Of a DNA stretch of 9,674 nt, positions 6,190-9,674 are shown one piece after another (the stretch's first letter is position 1; each line of letters opens with the position of its first letter). Below the pieces are notes generated by a model. It searched no databases. It had not been told where the DNA came from and worked only from the letters and a program-made list of their open reading frames with translations. The translations under genes and the position numbers were made by a program. Origin of the DNA: an uncultured Bacteroidota bacterium (GTDB taxonomy: Bacteria > Bacteroidota > Bacteroidia > Chitinophagales > Chitinophagaceae). The stretch covers positions 1 through 9,674 of the forward strand of contig CAIWKU010000486.1 in the NCBI GenBank assembly GCA_903913355.1. Reading direction: 5' to 3'.

Positions 6190-8421
6190 ATGAAAAAGGT
6201 AATTAATATAAACTTTCAAGGCAGGGTAATACCTATCGAAGAATCTGCTTACGATATACTGAAGCAGTATGTAGAAAGCCTGCGTAGATTCTTTGCCAAC
6301 GAGGAAGGTCGCGACGAAATCATCAATGATATCGAAGGCCGTATCGCTGAATTATTTGGTGAGAGCCTCAAAAAAGGAAGTACCTGTATTACAGATGATG
6401 ATGTAAACCATATCATCGCCAGTATGGGTCGCCCCGAAGACTTTGAAGATGAGGAAGGCAAAGTGCAGTCACAATTAGGGGGCGAAGAAAAGCAAAGCAG
6501 AACCAGTTACCAGTATGAACCTGCCAATGATGCTCCCCGCGGAAGATTGTATCGTGATGATAACGATAAAATATTAGGCGGTGTTTGCGGCGGTCTGGCC
6601 AGCTACCTGCGTATCGACCCAACGATTGTACGTCTGGTTTTTGCCCTGATCAGCTTTGCGGCAGGAGGTGGTATATTATTATACATTCTTTTATGGATAA
6701 TTCTGCCTTCAAAACCACTGTCCAATACTTCTACCACCAAACGCTTATATCGTAACCCCGATGAGAAAGTAGTTGCCGGAGTAGCCAGTGGTATCGCATC
6801 TTATTTTGATATCGCTATCTGGGTACCCCGTCTGATTTTCGCCTTACCATTGGTTACCGGTATCTTAACCTCCATCGTAAGAAAAACTTTCTGGTTCGAT
6901 GATGACTTTTTCCCTGGATTCGTATTCGGCTCCTTTGGAGGCACTTTATTTGTAGTGTATGTGGTGTTATGGGCAGTAATACCTGAAGCAAAAAGCGCTT
7001 CGGAAAAACTGGAGATGCGTGGAGAAAAAGTTGATCTGAACACGATTAAAAATACCATTCAGGAAGATCTGGAAGGATTTAAATCACGTGCAGAAAAATG
7101 GGGTGGCGAATTCAAAGATAAAGCACAACAGTTTGGTCATGAATTTGGACAAACCGTAAATCAGAAAACACAGCAATTTGGTAAAGAAGCCGGCTATGTT
7201 GCCCACAGTGGTGGAAACAGGTTACTCAGGGCCATTGGTATCATGTTCAAGGCATTCTTCCTTTTTATTGCAGGCGTAATTGCTTTTGCTTTATTGGTTG
7301 CCTTACTCGCACTGATGGCAGCAGGTATTGGTGTATTCCCGCTGAAAAACTTTTTCCTGGAAGGGTTCTGGCAAAATTTCCTTGCCTGGTCAACACTACT
7401 ATTATTTCTGGGTGTCCCCGTCATTGCATTCATTACCTGGGTTATCCGCCGTATCATGGGCGTTAGATCAGGAAACAAGTATATCGGGTTTACGTTCGCA
7501 GGACTTTGGGTAATGGGTTTGATCTCTGCCGGTATCCTGGCAGCTTCCATCGCACAGAATTTTGATGCAAGGGCAAGAGATAAACAAGACTATTCTATTG
7601 TTCAACCCTCTCATGGTAAACTCATTGTAAAAGTGCCTGAAAGCAAGGTAAAAGTATATGGACGTTTCTTTAAGATGGATGGGATATTGAGTATGACGGA
7701 TGACAGTCTTTTTCTAAATAATGTTCGTCTGCATCTCGTAAAAAGCACTGATTCCACATTTCACGTAAATGCCTATAAATATAGCCATGGAAGCGATGAG
7801 TCAAACGCAGTAAATAATGTGAAAGAAATTAATTACGGAATTAACCAGGATGATAGTGTATTGTTACTTGATCGCGGATTTTCTTTACAACGCGGCACCA
7901 AATTCCGTAACCAGAGCGTAACCGTTACTATCCAGGTACCCGTTGGCAAAAGGATCGTGATTACAGGAAGTGTGAACCGCAGACTGAATTATTTTCATAT
8001 CAATTCACGTAACGGAGATTGGGATTTTGATGATGACTGGAATAATAATTGGGAAAACTGGAGTTCGGATGTAGAATATGTCATGACAGCCGGTGGATTG
8101 GAAAGAGTTAAAAAAGAACAGGTAAGTGAAGATGAAAACAATGACGGAAATAACTCAGAGAAAGATGCCATTGAGAAATACAAGAAAAGCAAAGAAGACC
8201 TGAAAAAAGAATATGATAAAAAGCAAAAGGAAGCGGAAGATTTGAAAAAAGAACTGGAAAAACCGGTAGATACTACACGCTACCATTACCAGAAATCAGT
8301 TTCCTACATAGAAAATACAGACCCGGCTAAATTTCAGGGCAATGGAAGGAAAAATAATAATGAGGAACTCGATCTTTCTTCAGAAGGCCCTGCCGCACTC
8401 ATGATTATGCAAATGATATGA
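6190..8421 (+). CDS. Large membrane protein with HAAS-like N-terminus and two PspC domains
   Basis: The product has 743 residues. Residues 1-90 (MKKVININFQGRVIPIEESA and onward, with RDEIINDIEGRIAELF) form a soluble helical region resembling HAAS-type domains that accompany PadR regulators. Two PspC domains follow: 117-175 (RLYRDDNDKILGGVCGGLAS, then a membrane segment ending LLWIILP) and 184-266 (RLYRNPDEKVVAGVASGIAS, ending VVLWAVIP). Residues 300-336 are an amphipathic linker with repeated QQFG motifs. Three further membrane segments lie at about 346-382, 396-420 and 432-455. A soluble part (460-635, beta-rich, probably DUF4097-like), a W/D/N-rich patch (610-624) and a charged coiled-coil tract (about 655-692) complete the protein. 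PspC domains belong to phage-shock envelope-stress systems. It probably senses or supports the envelope and may release PadR repression, an inference from operon structure. The start follows the padR stop by 21 bases. Typical shorter PspC proteins are about 100-200 residues, so this is an extended architecture. Confidence 0.88.
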   Translation: MKKVININFQGRVIPIEESAYDILKQYVESLRRFFANEEGRDEIINDIEGRIAELFGESLKKGSTCITDDDVNHIIASMGRPEDFEDEEGKVQSQLGGEEKQSRTSYQYEPANDAPRGRLYRDDNDKILGGVCGGLASYLRIDPTIVRLVFALISFAAGGGILLYILLWIILPSKPLSNTSTTKRLYRNPDEKVVAGVASGIASYFDIAIWVPRLIFALPLVTGILTSIVRKTFWFDDDFFPGFVFGSFGGTLFVVYVVLWAVIPEAKSASEKLEMRGEKVDLNTIKNTIQEDLEGFKSRAEKWGGEFKDKAQQFGHEFGQTVNQKTQQFGKEAGYVAHSGGNRLLRAIGIMFKAFFLFIAGVIAFALLVALLALMAAGIGVFPLKNFFLEGFWQNFLAWSTLLLFLGVPVIAFITWVIRRIMGVRSGNKYIGFTFAGLWVMGLISAGILAASIAQNFDARARDKQDYSIVQPSHGKLIVKVPESKVKVYGRFFKMDGILSMTDDSLFLNNVRLHLVKSTDSTFHVNAYKYSHGSDESNAVNNVKEINYGINQDDSVLLLDRGFSLQRGTKFRNQSVTVTIQVPVGKRIVITGSVNRRLNYFHINSRNGDWDFDDDWNNNWENWSSDVEYVMTAGGLERVKKEQVSEDENNDGNNSEKDAIEKYKKSKEDLKKEYDKKQKEAEDLKKELEKPVDTTRYHYQKSVSYIENTDPAKFQGNGRKNNNEELDLSSEGPAALMIMQMI

Positions 8422-8447
8422 TAAACTCGGTTGAAGTTGGGAGAAAA

Positions 8448-8481
8448 AAGAACCCTGTCTTGATCACAGGAGGGGGTTCTT
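8448..8481 (+). terminator. GC-rich hairpin after the PspC-domain gene
   Basis: AAGAACCC at 8448-8455 pairs with GGGTTCTT at 8474-8481, with an inner CTGT/ACAG pairing around the loop. It lies 27 bases after the stop at 8421. The plus-strand T-tract is weak (CCCTTT), while the minus strand has a run of six T after the hairpin. It probably ends the operon on the plus strand, or acts in both directions. Confidence 0.5.
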
Positions 8482-8518
8482 CCCTTTAGCATCATTTTGT
8501 AAAACTAAATAGCTTTTT

Positions 8519-8908
8519 ATGAGAAAAATATTTTTGGTCCTGTTGATCTGTGTTATTTGTATGACCGCTTTTGTAGCTCATATTACACACAAAATTTTCT
8601 GGAACCATAATGTGGCTATAAAAGTGAATGAGACAGAAAACAGTTATCGTATTTATGCGGCTTATGATAAAAACCGAACAGAAGATATCCAGAACTATAT
8701 AGATGCAAAATTGAAATCCAATCATATTTTCCGAAACGCAAAAATTGATGCGGATATTATTCTGGATGATCATACGGATATTTATGTAAAATGCTCACCC
8801 GGCAGACTATTGATCAAACTGGATAAAAATAAAAATGATCTGGAAGCGTATGCCCGTATCAAATCTCTCGGAGAAGGAATCAAACAAAAGCTGGCGCAGA
8901 ACGAATAA
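8519..8908 (+). CDS. Small exported or membrane-anchored protein of unknown function
   Basis: The product has 129 residues. The first 20 residues (MRKIFLVLLICVICMTAFVA) are hydrophobic and would be a signal peptide or a single membrane anchor; the two cysteines at 11 and 14 do not form a clean lipobox. The rest is a soluble domain of alternating strands and helices: IKVNETENSYRIYAAYDKN, a helix DIQNYIDAKLKS, DADIILDDHTDIYVKCSPGRLLIKLDKN, and a C-terminal helix. I do not recognise a domain; I believe related short proteins occur in other Bacteroidota without a known role. It lies 97 bases after the pspC-like gene, beyond a hairpin, so it is probably transcribed separately. Start chosen at the first ATG, which gives a complete signal region. 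Confidence 0.8.
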   Translation: MRKIFLVLLICVICMTAFVAHITHKIFWNHNVAIKVNETENSYRIYAAYDKNRTEDIQNYIDAKLKSNHIFRNAKIDADIILDDHTDIYVKCSPGRLLIKLDKNKNDLEAYARIKSLGEGIKQKLAQNE

Positions 8909-9011
8909 ATAATCTTGTCTTGTGCTACCAGACTATTTAAGATCTGGCTAATTACAAAAAAATGAAAATTATCAATAGAGGGTAACAGGTACTTAATTAC
9001 ATTCTTCCCCT

Positions 9012-9071
9012 GCGTTCCCTGCGGTTCTTTGCCTGCCCGACTATGCCGTTCAGGCGGGCGTTCCCTGCGGT
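9012..9071. repeat. GC-rich block bounded by two 14-bp direct repeats
   Basis: GCGTTCCCTGCGGT occurs at 9012-9025 and again at 9058-9071, separated by 32 bases. The middle holds partially symmetric GCCTG...CAGGC arms (9031-9035 and 9051-9055). The block is much richer in GC than the surrounding DNA. It resembles a dispersed intergenic repeat of the 'CCGCAGGGAACGC' type, an inference from composition and pattern. Confidence 0.65.
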
Positions 9072-9147
9072 GCTGTTTTCCGGATAGTTGTAAAAGAAAC
9101 CCTGCAGAATAATCTATGTGGCCCGTTGGTAAATTCAATTGTATAGT

Positions 9148-9174
9148 AAAGCATTGCCTGGCATTGCTTTTTTT
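9148..9174 (+). terminator. Hairpin with T-tract between the small exported gene and gcvT
   Basis: AAAGCA (9148-9153) pairs with TGCTTT (9165-9170); inside, TGCC (9155-9158) and GGCA (9160-9163) continue the symmetry after a T-T mismatch. TTTT then ATTTTT follow. It fits a rho-independent terminator for the 8519-8908 transcript, although it lies about 240 bases after that stop. Confidence 0.6.
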
Positions 9175-9199
9175 ATTTTTATCCCCCCTTTGCTTCTCT

Positions 9200-9207
9200 T
9201 ATTTTTG
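9200..9207 (+). promoter_or_regulatory. Likely -7 box of the gcvT promoter
   Basis: TATTTTTG is an exact match to TAnnTTTG, 21 bases before the gcvT ATG at 9229, which implies a leader of about 15 bases. The -33 region is a T-rich run left by the terminator, and no clean TTG is at the usual spacing, so the call rests on the -7 box alone. Confidence 0.5.
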
Positions 9208-9228
9208 CACCGCATAAATAGAAAAAGA

Positions 9229-9674
9229 ATGAAAAACACCCCGTTTACCAACAAACACATCGCATTAGGTGCAAAAATGGCCGAATTCGCCGGGTATAAT
9301 ATGCCCATCAGTTATAGTGGTATCAATGATGAACATGCTGCCGTTCGCAAAAATGCCGGTGTTTTTGATGTAAGCCATATGGGTGAATTCATATTAAAAG
9401 GCGAGAATGCGCTTGACCTCATTCAACGGGTAACATCGAATGACGCTTCTAAGATTACCAATGGTCAGGCACAGTACAGTTGCTTTCCAAATAATGAAGG
9501 GGGCATTGTAGATGACCTGATTGTGTATTGTCTCGAATTTGATAAGTCATATATGTTGGTGGTAAATGCATCTAATATTGAAAAAGATTGGAATTGGGTA
9601 AGCCAACATAATACAAAGGGGGTGGAGATGCATAATATCAGCGATACAACCTGTTTACTGGCTATCCAGGGCCC
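9229..9674 (+). CDS. gcvT: Aminomethyltransferase (glycine cleavage system T protein), 5' part only
   Basis: ATG at 9229 starts MKNTPFTNKHIALGAKMAEF; 148 residues are visible before the right edge (full-length family about 360). GcvT transfers the methylene group from the aminomethyl-lipoyl H protein to tetrahydrofolate and releases ammonia, in cytoplasmic glycine cleavage. Family motifs are present in order: FAGYNMPISY (20-29), DEHAAVRKNAGVFDVSHMGEF (34-54), ASKITNGQAQYS (73-84), GGIVDDLIVY (91-100, with the conserved D95/D96), VVNASNIEKDW (111-121) and LLAIQGP near the cut. These align well with E. coli GcvT by eye. The gene follows a terminator and a consensus -7 box, so it probably has its own promoter. 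The upstream leader is too short for a glycine riboswitch. Confidence 0.96.
   Translation, partial: MKNTPFTNKHIALGAKMAEFAGYNMPISYSGINDEHAAVRKNAGVFDVSHMGEFILKGENALDLIQRVTSNDASKITNGQAQYSCFPNNEGGIVDDLIVYCLEFDKSYMLVVNASNIEKDWNWVSQHNTKGVEMHNISDTTCLLAIQG

Larger units (their letters stand above)
8909..9228. other. Intergenic region upstream of gcvT
   Basis: The 320 bases hold a GC-rich repeat block (9012-9071), a terminator (9148-9174) and a promoter box (9200-9207), each annotated separately. A weak hairpin CCAGA/TCTGG lies at 8928-8947 just after the previous gene. A minus-strand open frame over much of the region overlaps the preceding gene, is rich in low-complexity sequence and is not supported. 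No tRNA, riboswitch or other RNA gene is recognisable. Confidence 0.5.

Noticed and set aside
8782..9138. 118-codon minus-strand open frame overlapping the small exported gene and the GC-rich repeat
   Set aside because: It overlaps a better-supported gene, its middle is low-complexity sequence from the repeat block, and it has no recognisable domain or promoter.
8909..9228. Glycine riboswitch upstream of gcvT
   Set aside because: The promoter box leaves a leader of only about 15 bases and no aptamer-like conserved structure is visible.

Overview
The window looks like chromosomal DNA from a member of the Bacteroidota, most likely Chitinophagaceae or a close relative. Three things suggest this. 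The protein families (a secreted M28 peptidase, Kup, a PadR/PspC operon, GcvT) are typical of that group. Several genes are preceded by the Bacteroidota promoter form TTG...TAnnTTTG. There are no clear Shine-Dalgarno sequences and the DNA is moderately AT-rich. This is a family-level impression; no marker gene is present.

Layout, left to right. (1) 1-1409, minus strand: most of a secreted M28 zinc aminopeptidase that runs off the left edge, with its own promoter at about 1429-1460. (2) 1410-1726: divergent intergenic region. (3) 1727-3682, plus: the potassium transporter Kup, followed by a long AT-rich hairpin terminator. (4) 3899-4861, plus: a secreted protein with an N-terminal DUF3887-like region and a C-terminal M23 (LytM-like) domain whose first metal motif is altered. 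Its base composition looks more AT-rich than its neighbours, and an 11-bp direct repeat lies on each side of it. (5) 4862-5526: a long gene-poor stretch with a cluster of 11-bp GTGGGT-type repeats, inverted repeats and, at its right end, a promoter overlapped by a palindrome. (6) 5527-8421, plus: a three-gene operon made of a 63-residue small protein of unknown function, a PadR-family repressor and a large double-PspC membrane protein. (7) 8519-8908, plus: a small exported or membrane-anchored protein of unknown function. (8) 8909-9228: intergenic DNA with a GC-rich repeat block, a terminator and a promoter. (9) 9229-9674, plus: the start of gcvT, cut by the right edge.

The most coherent functional unit is the PadR/PspC operon. 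The palindrome at 5403-5427 covers the -33 box of its promoter, so PadR probably represses its own operon. The N-terminus of the PspC protein resembles the HAAS-type region that partners PadR regulators. Together this suggests an envelope-stress or signalling module in which the membrane protein controls the repressor. The small protein encoded first is the least explained member. The other genes are housekeeping or envelope functions (K+ uptake, peptidolysis, cell-wall hydrolysis, glycine cleavage) with no evident link to each other.
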